A stretch of DNA of 64,000 nucleotides from Pantoea sp. Mb-10. GTDB lineage: Bacteria; Pseudomonadota; Gammaproteobacteria; Enterobacterales; Enterobacteriaceae. The notes under the pieces are model-generated. The model was not told the DNA's origin. It saw nothing but the letters and a program-made list of their open reading frames with translations, and did not search any database. Made by a program: the position numbers and the translations under genes. Each line of letters starts with the position of its first letter. Position 1 is the first letter of the stretch. Below are positions 36,748 through 45,736 of this stretch, piece after piece. The stretch covers positions 245,650 through 309,649 of the forward strand of contig NZ_JAJSDX010000007.1 in the NCBI RefSeq assembly GCF_021272205.1, in the 5' to 3' direction.

Positions 36748-37649
36748 TTAATGACAGGCAAAAAGATAATCCAGAAATGCGCGCACGGCAGGATTAGAAC
36801 GGCGGCTTTCATGCCACACGACCCAAATATTATGCCGTTCTACGGTAAAAGCGGTCAGCAGAGGCACTAATCTGTTATCCCTACCCATGATTCCGTCATA
36901 AAGCTTGCCGCCATGCCTATTCCTGCACCGGAAGCAATGGCCGCGATAACGGCGTCACTGGCATCAACAGTGAACGTCGATGAAGGCACAATTTCAATTT
37001 CCTGCTCTCCAATGCGGAATGGCCAGCGAAAAGTTTGCCCTGTATTTTGGTAACGCAAATTGACGGTTTTATGCGCCATTAAATCCTGCGGATGGTCGGG
37101 GGCGGGATACCTCGCCAAATATTCTGGCGACGCATAACAGCCCATTTTATAAGCAGAAAGGCGTCGGGAAAGAAGGGTCGAGTCTGCCAGGTCGCCCAGG
37201 CGGATTGCGATATCAACATTCTCGTCAACGATGCTGATGACGCGATCGTTCAACCGTAAATCAATCGCGACTTTTGGGTACATTTCGCAGAACTGCGGAA
37301 TAACAGGGGCGATAAGATGAATACCTATCGGCAATGATGCCGCAATACGCAACGTTCCGGCAGGCTCGGCACGTGCGCGCTTTGCCAACTGCGCAATCTC
37401 ATCCGCATCACGCAACAATGTTAGTGTGCGCTCGTGTAAGGCACGCCCTTCCGCTGTCAAAACCAACGAGCGCGTGGTGCGCGTAAATAACGTCACACCA
37501 AGGGCCTGTTCCAGTCGCTGTATGCTCTTACTTACCGCTGAAGGGGAAAGGGAGAGAGAGCGGGCGGCGGCAGTGTAGCTGCCGAGCGAGCCCGCGCGTG
37601 CAAATGCAATAAGGCCGGTGAGCCTTTCAAAACCGATTTGTTCCTTCAT
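36748..37649 (-). pseudogene. LysR-type regulator with a C-terminal frameshift
   Basis: The open frame (260 residues, 36867-37649) holds a complete LTTR HTH and most of the effector domain, then breaks off after [15 protein letters not shown]. One base out of frame, from about 36879, the missing C-terminus continues as [17 protein letters not shown] and [20 protein letters not shown] to a stop at 36748, giving an expected 303 residues. The break lies in a G-run on the coding strand (GTAGGGAT), where GGGG would restore [11 protein letters not shown]. It is divergent from the oxidoreductase gene that it presumably regulated. A sequencing error is possible. Confidence 0.85.
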
Positions 37650-37751
37650 GGCACAATTAAAGCGAAACTCAGCCTCATTATCAATCTCGGCAAGAAGTTG
37701 TAGGGTTCGTTACGTGGAATCTTTTAGCGTGAAATGAGGGTGACAAACGTG

Positions 37752-38756
37752 ATGAAAGCCGTACAACTCCATACTTTTGGTGGACCAGAAAATCTTGTGT
37801 ATGAGGACGCACCACGGCCGGTGGTGGGAAGGAATGAGGTAGCGGTTAAGGTACATGCTGTCGGGCTTAATCCCCCTGATCTCTATTTACGTGATGGCTA
37901 TCGGGCGCTACCGCCCGAATGGTGGCCTCGCCCTACCTTCCCGCTTATCTTAGGAACAGACGTATCAGGCGTCGTTGCCGCGGTTGGCGCCAATGTTTCT
38001 GCATTCCGCCCCGGCGATGAGGTCTATTCAATGGCGCGTTTCCCCGAAGCGATAATGCGTGGCAGCGGTGCCTATGCAGACTATGTGAGCATTCCTGCAT
38101 CACAGGTGGCATTCAAACCTAAAGGCATTACACATATTCAGGCGGCAGCCGCGCCGATGTCGCTTCTCACGACCTGGCAGTTTCTTGTCGAGTCAGTTAG
38201 CGATGCCCCCAACCCCTTTCAGGCATTTCAGCACGCGCCGGTTTCACTGCAAGGTCAGACCGTATTAATTAATGGCGCGAGCGGAGGCGTGGGACACCTT
38301 GCCGTGCAAATAGCCAAATGGAAGGGGGCGCATGTAATTGCGGTGGCATCATCTCGCCATGAAAAATTTCTGCGTCACTTGGGCGCGGATGCGTTCATTG
38401 ATTACACCCGTACCGCCGCTGAACGCGCCGTAAAAAATATCGATCTGGTTGTGGATGCCGCAGGTGGCCCCAATATGGCGCGCTTTCTGGATTGTCTGAA
38501 ACAGGGTGGGGCATTATTCCTGGTTAATCCGTTAGGCTTTGACGGCCAACGCGAGGCCGCTAAAAAGAACATTACCGTATCCTCAACACAGGTGCGCTCA
38601 AGCGGTGCGCAACTTATTGAGGCCGGTGATCTTCTGGAAAAAGGGGTTATTCGCGTGGTTGTTGACAGTACTTTTCCGCTAGCCGAGGCGTCAGAGGCGC
38701 ATAAGCGTGCTGAAGCGGGGAGTATTCAGGGCAAAATCGTACTCACGAACTTTTGA
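37752..38756 (+). CDS. zinc-independent MDR-family NADP-dependent oxidoreductase
   Basis: A 334-residue medium-chain dehydrogenase/reductase of the quinone-oxidoreductase type. It has GroES-like N-terminus (VKVHAVGLNPPDLYLR), the Rossmann motif NGASGGVGHLAVQIAKWKGA, and no structural-zinc cysteine cluster. Probable role: NADPH-dependent reduction of quinones or enones. The ATG at 37752 (MKAVQLH) has AGGGTG nine bases upstream; an ATG at 37734 is in frame. It is followed by an ABM-domain monooxygenase and is divergent from the frameshifted LysR. Confidence 0.85.
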   Translation: MKAVQLHTFGGPENLVYEDAPRPVVGRNEVAVKVHAVGLNPPDLYLRDGYRALPPEWWPRPTFPLILGTDVSGVVAAVGANVSAFRPGDEVYSMARFPEAIMRGSGAYADYVSIPASQVAFKPKGITHIQAAAAPMSLLTTWQFLVESVSDAPNPFQAFQHAPVSLQGQTVLINGASGGVGHLAVQIAKWKGAHVIAVASSRHEKFLRHLGADAFIDYTRTAAERAVKNIDLVVDAAGGPNMARFLDCLKQGGALFLVNPLGFDGQREAAKKNITVSSTQVRSSGAQLIEAGDLLEKGVIRVVVDSTFPLAEASEAHKRAEAGSIQGKIVLTNF

Positions 38757-38819
38757 CGCGAGCGCCAGCGGTACGCCATTCAGGCGCGTCGCGGAGATGG
38801 ACGAAGAATAAGGTAAAAA

Positions 38820-39122
38820 ATGCTGATTATCCTGGGTTATATGCAAATTCCTCCTCCTCTGTTAACGCTATTTATGGATGAAATACATGCGCTGGCCAAA
38901 AGCGTCCGGCAGCGCGCAGGAAACCTGTCGTATGACGCCGCCGTACAGGAGCCTCTGACAGGAAAAATTGTGATAGCAGAACGTTGGGAAGATCAGGTCG
39001 CGTTGAGTACTCATCTGGACGCGCCCGACACATTGGCATTTATTGCGCGATGGCAACCCTTAATGGAGGGTGCTGTGCTGAAATATGACGTTTTGAATGA
39101 GAGGGCGCTAATGGCAGTGTAA
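38820..39122 (+). CDS. antibiotic biosynthesis monooxygenase (ABM) domain protein
   Basis: A 100-residue dimeric ferredoxin-like-fold protein resembling quinol monooxygenase YgiN. Family features are the VRQRAGNLSYDAAVQ region, IVIAERWEDQVALSTHLDAP (conserved Trp and His) and the C-terminal LKYDVL strand. These enzymes act without cofactor on quinols or polyketide aromatics, and the substrate here is unknown. It is 63 bp behind the MDR oxidoreductase, so the pair may act on quinone-type compounds. Confidence 0.8.
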   Translation: MLIILGYMQIPPPLLTLFMDEIHALAKSVRQRAGNLSYDAAVQEPLTGKIVIAERWEDQVALSTHLDAPDTLAFIARWQPLMEGAVLKYDVLNERALMAV

Positions 39123-39303
39123 TGTTAACGATCATAGACTTCCGTTGATAAAAAAACGTTCAGTCAGCGGAGTCAGAGTGAATACAGGAGGCGGGAGGGC
39201 TTTCGTTTTTAAGGCTACTTAAAAACGCGTCATTCCCATTCCGGCCTGAGGGATTGATGCGTATTAATAAGCCCGGCGCTTTATCAAACAACGCGTTAAG
39301 TGC

Positions 39304-39326
39304 ATAAAAAAACCGCCTTGCGGCGG
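39304..39326 (-). terminator. terminator of the EexN-like lipoprotein gene
   Basis: CCGCC (39313-39317), loop TTGC, GGCGG (39322-39326). On the minus strand it is followed by a T7 run (complement of A-tract 39306-39312). Confidence 0.85.
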
Positions 39327-39336
39327 CTTGTCTGCT

Positions 39337-39540
39337 TTACCATTTCTTATTGGGCTGGGCGTATCGCGCGTTGCGGCAGTCATCGGTGTCATTCGCTTTG
39401 GTGTCTTTGCTGCACTCCGCCACTTTCGCGTCGCGCTCTTTTTCATGCGCTTTATACCATTCAACGCTTTTTGCACCCGCATCGCAACCGGTAAGCAGTA
39501 AGGTCCCCAGCAGGCCCAGTGAAATCAGTCCCGTTTTCAT
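39337..39540 (-). CDS. EexN-family small lipoprotein
   Basis: A 67-residue predicted lipoprotein with signal peptide and lipobox LLTGC (Cys near 19). The mature part has SVEWYKAHEKERDAKVAECS and DTDDCRNARYA, the EexN-family pattern with two cysteines likely in a disulfide. EexN proteins on plasmids mediate entry exclusion; chromosomal copies such as this have unknown roles. AAGGAAG precedes the start, and a strong terminator follows. Confidence 0.75.
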   Translation of the reverse strand: MKTGLISLGLLGTLLLTGCDAGAKSVEWYKAHEKERDAKVAECSKDTKANDTDDCRNARYAQPNKKW

Positions 39541-39780
39541 GAATTCTTCCTTTTAGTGAATAAAATGCAACGGAAATTATAGTCCGTCCGCGCACACACT
39601 TGCACGATGAAGCAGCGCAAGAGTTTTCTGAATTCATAAGCGTGAGCGGTTAAACGGCTTAACCGCGCGGGGTAAAAGAGAATGCGATTTTTACCCAAAG
39701 GGTCAGATCACCTAGTGCGCTTAGCGTGCGCTGAGCAAGGCGGCACCCAGAAGCCTTTTATCAGTAAAAACGGCACTGAT

Positions 39781-40257
39781 TTACTCAGCGAATTTCAGCA
39801 GGGCTTCACCGTCAAGACGATAGCGCACCCATTCCGATTGCGGTAATGCGCCGATACTCCGGTAAAAATCAATCGCCGGCTGGTTCCAGTCGAGCACGCT
39901 CCATTCCAGGCGACCACACTGTCGTTCAACGGCACACTGCGCGATATGCTTCAACAGTGCCTTGCCCGCGCCATTGCCACGATAATCCGGCGTGATGTAC
40001 AAATCCTCCATGTAAATACCGTTACGTCCAAGCCAGGTGGAATAGCTGGTAAAGAACACGGCATAGCCAATAGGCTTCCCTTCACTTTCACAGATCAACG
40101 CTTCGGTTTTGCTGCCAGGGTTAAACAGCGTTTCCCGGATCTCATCGGGCGTGGTGACCACGGCTTCTGGCGCCTTTTCATAGACAGCCAGCTCGTAGAT
40201 CATCGCGTAAATGGCCGTGGCGTCTTCCGGACGCGCGGGGCGGAGGGTGATATCCAT
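39781..40257 (-). CDS. GNAT acetyltransferase, diamine (SSAT-like) type
   Basis: A 158-residue GNAT enzyme resembling spermidine/spermine and thialysine acetyltransferases. The N-terminal ITLRPARPEDATAI, motif A DLYITPDYRGNGAGKALL (Q/R-x2-G-x-G/A acetyl-CoA loop) and the C-terminal VLDWNQPAIDFYRSIGA motif are typical. Start at 40257 with AGGAAAAC. It is divergent from the next LysR gene with overlapping upstream regions of under 100 bp. Substrate not established. Confidence 0.85.
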   Translation of the reverse strand: MDITLRPARPEDATAIYAMIYELAVYEKAPEAVVTTPDEIRETLFNPGSKTEALICESEGKPIGYAVFFTSYSTWLGRNGIYMEDLYITPDYRGNGAGKALLKHIAQCAVERQCGRLEWSVLDWNQPAIDFYRSIGALPQSEWVRYRLDGEALLKFAE

Positions 40258-40350
40258 CAGTTTTCCTGTGTTGTGTAGCGGATTGCGATTGATGCTGCCT
40301 AGCATAAGCGTTACGTTGAGAGGAATTAAGTGCAATGAAATCAGGGAATG

Positions 40351-41271
40351 ATGAATATTATGCATCCAGCGCTAAGGCGTCTCGATTTAAACCTCCTGCC
40401 CATATTTGACGCGATTTATCGCCACCGCTCTGTCCGTTTGGCGGCGGATGAACTGATCATGAGCACATCGGCGATGAGCCATGCGCTGTCACGGCTGCGT
40501 ATCGCGCTTAACGATCCCTTGTTTTTTCGGGAAGGCCACCGCATGTGTCCCAGCGTGTATGCAACTCAACTGGCCCCTTCGATTGCTTCAGCGCTGAAAT
40601 ACCTCAATCAGGAACTGACGCCGCCAAAAAAATTTGAAGCCGCTACCAGCACGGAGCGTTTTCAAATCGCGATAACCGATTTCACTGCGTTATGTGTTTT
40701 CCCTGCTCTGATGCATAAACTCCAGCAGCAAGCGCCCGGTTTGCGCTTCGAGTTGCTGTATTTACCCCACAGTCCGGCGCTGACGGAATTGCTGGCCGGT
40801 GAGGTCGATCTGGCGCTTGGGTTCAGTACCCCCGATGAGACCCCGCATCCCGAACTGGAAGAAATTACCTGGCTTCAGGATGAATACATTGTGATCAGCA
40901 ACCAAAGCCGCACACAGCTTACGCTGGACGATTATCTCGCCGCCCGGCATGTGGTGGTCACGCCCTGGAATGAAAAGCAAAGCGTGCTGGATCAACAGCT
41001 TGAACGAATGGGACATACTCGGCAAATCGCGCTCAAAACGCCGTCCATGCTCAGTGCTCCGTTTATCGTGGCGGAAAGCGATCTGCTCATGGCGATCCCC
41101 CGCCTTGCCGCCGAGAAACTGCTGCCCGCCATGAATATCCAGATCTTTGCGCTCCCGTTCGCGATCCCGACCTTTGACGTAAGGATTTATTCACATAGCC
41201 GCAGCGGTAAAAGAGAGGCGACCGACTGGCTGAAAACGTTATTACACAAGCTGGCGAAGGATCATGATTAA
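40351..41271 (+). CDS. LysR-type regulator, NodD/LeuO-like group
   Basis: A 306-residue LTTR. The HTH (RRLDLNLLPIFDAIYRHRSV, STSAMSHALSRLR) has the DLNLL start of the NodD/LeuO/NahR group, and the effector domain runs from about 95. Three ATGs lie close together (40348, 40351, 40360), and AGGG at 40343 fits 40351 best. It is divergent from the GNAT gene, and an esterase lies 104 bp downstream on the same strand; either could be its target. Confidence 0.85.
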   Translation: MNIMHPALRRLDLNLLPIFDAIYRHRSVRLAADELIMSTSAMSHALSRLRIALNDPLFFREGHRMCPSVYATQLAPSIASALKYLNQELTPPKKFEAATSTERFQIAITDFTALCVFPALMHKLQQQAPGLRFELLYLPHSPALTELLAGEVDLALGFSTPDETPHPELEEITWLQDEYIVISNQSRTQLTLDDYLAARHVVVTPWNEKQSVLDQQLERMGHTRQIALKTPSMLSAPFIVAESDLLMAIPRLAAEKLLPAMNIQIFALPFAIPTFDVRIYSHSRSGKREATDWLKTLLHKLAKDHD

Positions 41272-41375
41272 ATCCGCCCAACACCTTTCGGCTTAATCTG
41301 CAAATGCGGGCGTAACGTGGACTTTTCACCGCAGGCCCGTGAATAATAAATGCAGAAAGTCGCAGGGAACCTGAC

Positions 41376-42884
41376 ATGAAAAATGAACAACGTCTGCGTA
41401 TTGTCACCGCGGAAGGTGAACTCAGCGGGCAGCGCGAAGCCGCAACTTGGGTATTCAAAGGCATCCCTTACGCCGCGCCGCCCATCGGCGCGCTGCGCTG
41501 GCGCCCACCGCAGGCCATAACGCCGTGGCACAGCGTGCGGGATGCCATCCGGTGGGGCAACGCGAGCGTGCAATCGCGTGAAGCGTGTATTGCCGCGGGC
41601 GGCGGCGATCCCGGCTCGTGCAGTGAAGATTGTTTGTACCTCAACGTCTGGACGCCGGACCACGCGCCCAGCCGACCGCTTCCGGTGATGGTGTGGCTGC
41701 ACGGCGGTGGATTCACGCTGGGTGCCGGCAGCCTAGCGCCTTATCGCGGTCATGCGCTGGCGGCACAGGGCGTGGTGGTGGTCACACTCAACTACCGCCT
41801 TGGTCATATGGGATTTTTTGCGCATCCCGCGCTCGACGCACAATACGCCGACGGCAGAGCGGTGAATAATTTTGCCTTGTTGGACCAGATCGCCGCGCTG
41901 CAGTGGGTGCAGCGAAATATCCTGGCATTCGGCGGCGATCGCCATAACATCACGCTATTTGGTGAATCATCGGGTGCGCGCAGCGTGCTGTCGCTCTGCT
42001 GTTCGCCGCTGGCGGAAGGCTTGTTTCATAAGGGCATTGTGCAGAGCGCGTACAGTCTGCCGGACACACCGCGTGACGACGCGCGTCACGCCGGCGAGCA
42101 GGTGGCCGCGCACTTGGGTCTGTCGAAGAACGCCAGTGCTGAGGCGCTGCGCGCGCTGCCTGCCGAGGCATTCCTGTCGCTACCGCGCGAGTTATACGCC
42201 GGCCCGGTGCCGATCAGCGGCGACGCCGTCCTACCCGAGCCGATGCTTGACCGCTTCATGGCTGGCCAGCAGCATCGCGTTCCGCTTATGGTCGGCAGTA
42301 ACAGTGATGAAGCCAGCGTATTAACCTATTTCGGGCTGGACGCCGCCGCCATACTGCGGCAAATGCGCCGCAAAAACCGCTTTAGCTATCAGCTGATAAA
42401 ATGGATCTATGACATTCACGATGACGCACTGCTCGGGCGACGCGTAGCGCGCGATATGGCATTTACCGTGGTGCCGTTTATCATCGCGCAGGCCCAGCAT
42501 GATGTGGGGATGCCGGCATGGCGTTACTGGTTTGACTATGTCTCAGAACAGGCGCGCGATCTCTTTCCCCACGGCGCCTGCCACGGCAATGAAATTCCCT
42601 ATGTATTCACTACGCTGGATAGCATGAAACCGCAGCCTGATTTCATTTACACCGAACAGGATCGCCAGGTCGCGCTGGGCGTCAGTGCCTGGTGGGTGGC
42701 CTTTGCGCAACAGGCCAGCGAATTTAGCTATCAGCTGCGCGGCGAGATCGCCTGGCCTATCTGGCGACCCCAAACGGATCTGACCTTAGCGCTGGGCGCG
42801 CAACCGGTGCTGCGCGCGCGGTTGATGCGCCGACGGCTGCGGTTGTTCCGCTTAATGATGCGCCATCATGTGAAACTTTCCTAA
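41376..42884 (+). CDS. type-B carboxylesterase / para-nitrobenzyl esterase family
   Basis: A 502-residue alpha/beta hydrolase. It has the oxyanion motif VWLHGGGF, nucleophile Ser198 in GESSGA and GVVVVTLNYRLG. The catalytic acid is likely in SNSDEAS, and the His is in CHGNEIPYVF. There is no signal peptide, so it is cytosolic. The family hydrolyses diverse carboxyl esters. GGGAA precedes the ATG. It follows a LysR gene in the same direction. Confidence 0.88.
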   Translation: MKNEQRLRIVTAEGELSGQREAATWVFKGIPYAAPPIGALRWRPPQAITPWHSVRDAIRWGNASVQSREACIAAGGGDPGSCSEDCLYLNVWTPDHAPSRPLPVMVWLHGGGFTLGAGSLAPYRGHALAAQGVVVVTLNYRLGHMGFFAHPALDAQYADGRAVNNFALLDQIAALQWVQRNILAFGGDRHNITLFGESSGARSVLSLCCSPLAEGLFHKGIVQSAYSLPDTPRDDARHAGEQVAAHLGLSKNASAEALRALPAEAFLSLPRELYAGPVPISGDAVLPEPMLDRFMAGQQHRVPLMVGSNSDEASVLTYFGLDAAAILRQMRRKNRFSYQLIKWIYDIHDDALLGRRVARDMAFTVVPFIIAQAQHDVGMPAWRYWFDYVSEQARDLFPHGACHGNEIPYVFTTLDSMKPQPDFIYTEQDRQVALGVSAWWVAFAQQASEFSYQLRGEIAWPIWRPQTDLTLALGAQPVLRARLMRRRLRLFRLMMRHHVKLS

Positions 42885-43010
42885 GCCTGCTAATGATTAA
42901 GCGGCCTGAACGATTCCGTAAAGCAAATTATCAATTAATTAGTTGATAAATATAAATTATGTCGGAATGCTGCGGCCCTAAGAAAGCAATTTTTCAGTTC
43001 ACAAATCGAT

Positions 43011-43037
43011 TACATTTTCCTGGTGGTATGCCGATAA
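43011..43037 (+). promoter_or_regulatory. flagellar sigma-28 (FliA) promoter of the chemoreceptor gene
   Basis: GCCGATAA at 43030-43037 is the exact sigma-28 -10 consensus. TACATTTT (43011-43018) matches the -35 TAAAGTTT at 6 of 8, with the required 11-bp spacer. Predicted transcription starts around 43041-43046. Confidence 0.92.
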
Positions 43038-43040
43038 AAG

Positions 43041-43071
43041 AAGGAAGCCCAGTACCGTATTGGGCTTCCTT
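43041..43071 (+). other. 5'-terminal stem-loop of the chemoreceptor mRNA
   Basis: AAGGAAGCCCA (43041-43051) pairs perfectly with TGGGCTTCCTT (43061-43071) around a 9-nt loop. It starts at the predicted sigma-28 start and ends 25 bp before the start codon. It has no T-tract, so a stabilising or translational leader hairpin is more likely than a terminator. Confidence 0.7.
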
Positions 43072-43096
43072 CGCGTTCAACACCAAGGGATCATGT

Positions 43097-44776
43097 ATGG
43101 GTATTTTAAAGAATTTTACAATCCGCGCTGTGCTGCTGACCATTCTTGGGCTGTTTTGCCTGCTGTGGTCATGTGTCGGCCTCTACAGCGTGCATTCGCT
43201 CAATGCGTTGGGTGAGGGTAATGAAGTGGATCGGCAGCTGGTTAATCAGATGACGATTCTCAGTAAAGGTAATGACCAATATTTTCGTGTGGTCACGCGG
43301 CTGTCTCGCGTAATGGAAAGCCGCGCCGCAGGCGGCAACGTCAGTGCCGAGGCGTTCGTACCGGTGCAGCAGGCGCTGGAAGGCATGAAAACCCAGCTGG
43401 AAAAGTTTAAGGCGGTGGCACCGGGCCCCATGGACGCGGAGACCGTCAACAGCGTCATCAGCAACTGGCAGAAACTGTTGGATGAAGGCATCGCGCCGCA
43501 GGTGTCCCTGGCGCAGCAGGGCACGCTTGACGCCTATCGCGCCCAAGCCAACAATGTCACTCCCGCGCTAAGCCGCACCTTTGGTGCCAGCGCCGAAGCC
43601 TTCAACAAGACCGCAGCCATCAAGCTGGATGAGACCCGCGTCAGCGTCGATAAGCTCACGCGCGTCACCAAAGTGATTATCGTGGCGGCGGTGGTGATGG
43701 GGCTGTTGATTCTGCTGTTTACCGATCGCTACCTGGTGTCGCTGCTGGTGAAACCGCTGGAGCGTATCCGTAACCACTTCGCGATCATTGCACAGGGCGA
43801 TCTCAGTCAGCCGGTGGATGACATGGGCCGTAACTGCGTCGGCAAGCTGGTGCCGCTGCTGCGCGCCATGCAGGACAGCCTGCGCGAGGCGGTGAGCGCC
43901 ATTCGCAGCGGAACAGAAAATATTTATCGCGGTGCGGCAGAGATCTCTGCGGGCAATAACGATCTTTCGTCCCGCACCGAAGAGCAGGCCGCCGCGCTGG
44001 AGCAAACCGCCGCCAGCATGGAGCAACTCACCGCCACGGTGAAATTCAACGCCGATAACGCCCGTCAGGCGAGCCAGTTGGCGGAAACCGCCACCGGCAC
44101 CGCTCAGCAGGGCGGCCACCTGGTGGGAGAAGTGGTGACCACCATGGAAGGCATCGCCGGCAGCTCCAAGAAAATTGCTGAAATCACTAACGTCATCAAC
44201 AGCATCGCCTTCCAGACCAACATCCTCGCGCTCAACGCCGCCGTGGAAGCGGCACGCGCCGGTGAGCAGGGCCGCGGCTTTGCCGTGGTGGCAAGCGAAG
44301 TGCGTAACCTGGCGCAGCGCAGCGCCGGGGCGGCGAAAGAGATCGCCACGCTGATCAATGACTCGGTGCAGCGCGTGGACAAAGGCTCGGCGCTGGTAAG
44401 CAGTGCGGGCGATACCATGCAAAACATTCTGAAATCGGTGGGGGATGTGAATGAGATCATGAAGCAGATCGCCGCCGCGTCAGAGGAGCAGAGCAAAGGG
44501 ATTTCTCAGGTTGGCACTGCCGTTACCGAAATGGACAGCGTCACGCAGCAGAACGCCTCGCTGGTGGAGCAGGTGTCGGCGGCGGCCAGTGCGCTGGAGC
44601 GCCAGACCGAGGCGCTGCAGGCATCAGTGTCGAAGTTCCGCCTGTCCGACAGTGCGCCAGCGGTTGCCCAAACTGCTCCGGTCGCCAGCGCACAGCCGCT
44701 GCTGCGTCCCGCGCTCTCAGGCGCGGCAGCCGGCCAGGCTAAACCCCGCAGCCCGGACGACTGGGTTTCTTTCTAA
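43097..44776 (+). CDS. methyl-accepting chemotaxis protein
   Basis: A 559-residue inner-membrane chemoreceptor of the Tsr/Tar architecture. It has TM1 (about 11-32), a periplasmic four-helix-type ligand domain (about 35-190), TM2 (about 192-212) and HAMP. The signalling domain has the conserved tip EIAGSSKKIAEITNVINSIA region through NILALNAAVEAARAGEQGRG. It ends DDWVSF, which fits the xWxxF tether for CheR/CheB. Ligand unknown. I start at 43097 (MGILKNF) with AAGGGA six bases upstream; an in-frame extension to 42959 would cover the promoter. No che or fli genes are nearby. Confidence 0.95.
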   Translation: MGILKNFTIRAVLLTILGLFCLLWSCVGLYSVHSLNALGEGNEVDRQLVNQMTILSKGNDQYFRVVTRLSRVMESRAAGGNVSAEAFVPVQQALEGMKTQLEKFKAVAPGPMDAETVNSVISNWQKLLDEGIAPQVSLAQQGTLDAYRAQANNVTPALSRTFGASAEAFNKTAAIKLDETRVSVDKLTRVTKVIIVAAVVMGLLILLFTDRYLVSLLVKPLERIRNHFAIIAQGDLSQPVDDMGRNCVGKLVPLLRAMQDSLREAVSAIRSGTENIYRGAAEISAGNNDLSSRTEEQAAALEQTAASMEQLTATVKFNADNARQASQLAETATGTAQQGGHLVGEVVTTMEGIAGSSKKIAEITNVINSIAFQTNILALNAAVEAARAGEQGRGFAVVASEVRNLAQRSAGAAKEIATLINDSVQRVDKGSALVSSAGDTMQNILKSVGDVNEIMKQIAAASEEQSKGISQVGTAVTEMDSVTQQNASLVEQVSAAASALERQTEALQASVSKFRLSDSAPAVAQTAPVASAQPLLRPALSGAAAGQAKPRSPDDWVSF

Positions 44777-45612
44777 GGCTGACTGAGCCACGCCACCAGT
44801 TCCGCCAGGAACGGTGGCGCATCCTCTGCCTCGCGCCGCAATAAACTATAGCCCGCCCCGGTTGTCACAGTTGCGGCAAACGGGGCCACCAAATGCCCGC
44901 TGGCGATATCGTGCTGCACCAGCGTCACATCGGCGACCGTTATCCCAAATCCCTGAATGGCCGCGCTAATGGCTAAGTCCATGGTAGAAAAATGCTGATT
45001 ACGCGCCATCGCCACCGTGATGCGCTGCTGCGCGAGCCAGCGCTGCCAATCATGTTTATCCTGCGTGGGATGCAAAAAGGTGTACTTCACCAGGTCGTCT
45101 GGCGTGTGCGGTGCCGGCATACGGCTGCTTAGCACCGGCGTTAAGCGCTCCTCGAACAGCCGAATGGCACCGGCAGGCGGCGGGCCGTAAATAATGGCGG
45201 CGTCAAAATTCTCCAGCTGAGTCTGGTGCTCAAGCGTGGTGGTTAGCGCCACGTGCAGTTCAGGATGCTGCTGCTCCAGTGCGACAAGACGCGGCACAAG
45301 CCAACGCATGGCGCAGGTCGGGGCTTTCAGACGCAGGGACAGTTGGCTGCCGCGCGCATGCTCTGTGGCGTGGCTCAACGTATTGAATCCCTGCTGCAAC
45401 CCAGGCAGCAGGGCGGCTCCGCGCTCGGTGAGGCGCAGACCGCGCGCGTGACGCTCAAACACCGCGAAGCCGAGCCACTGTTCCAGCGCGGCGATTTTGC
45501 GGCTTACCGCCCCTTGGGTAATACACAATTCGCTGGCCGCGTGGGTCAGATTAAGATGACGAGCGGTGACAACAAACGCATGTAGGGCATTCAGGGGCAG
45601 CGCGCGGGACAT
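44773..45612 (-). CDS. LysR-type regulator, GcvA-like
   Basis: A 279-residue LTTR of the GcvA group. HTH LPLNALHAFVVTARHLNLTH with TQGAVSRKIAALE, and the effector domain has LSLRLKAPTCAMRWLVPRL and ENFDAAIIYG, typical of GcvA/AmpR-like members. The stop overlaps the chemoreceptor stop by 3 bp, tail to tail. It is divergent from the aminotransferase gene at 45737, its most likely target. Confidence 0.88.
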   Translation of the reverse strand: MSRALPLNALHAFVVTARHLNLTHAASELCITQGAVSRKIAALEQWLGFAVFERHARGLRLTERGAALLPGLQQGFNTLSHATEHARGSQLSLRLKAPTCAMRWLVPRLVALEQQHPELHVALTTTLEHQTQLENFDAAIIYGPPPAGAIRLFEERLTPVLSSRMPAPHTPDDLVKYTFLHPTQDKHDWQRWLAQQRITVAMARNQHFSTMDLAISAAIQGFGITVADVTLVQHDIASGHLVAPFAATVTTGAGYSLLRREAEDAPPFLAELVAWLSQP

Positions 45613-45736
45613 AACAGCCTCAAGCTATGAGATTTTATCATGGCTATTATGACGATATTTCGCTTGTTGCCTCAAGTCGCACCGACTTGAATAGCGATCT
45701 CTTTTTCATTCCTGATTGTTCCCAGGCGAGGCCCTT

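Noticed and set aside
39337..39540. Plasmid entry-exclusion module suggested by the EexN-like lipoprotein
   Set aside because: No conjugation genes are nearby; chromosomal EexN-like lipoproteins are common as single genes.
43568..44422. 284-residue minus-strand open frame inside the chemoreceptor gene
   Set aside because: It is fully antisense to a well-conserved MCP, has no ribosome site and a composition typical of GC-driven shadow frames.
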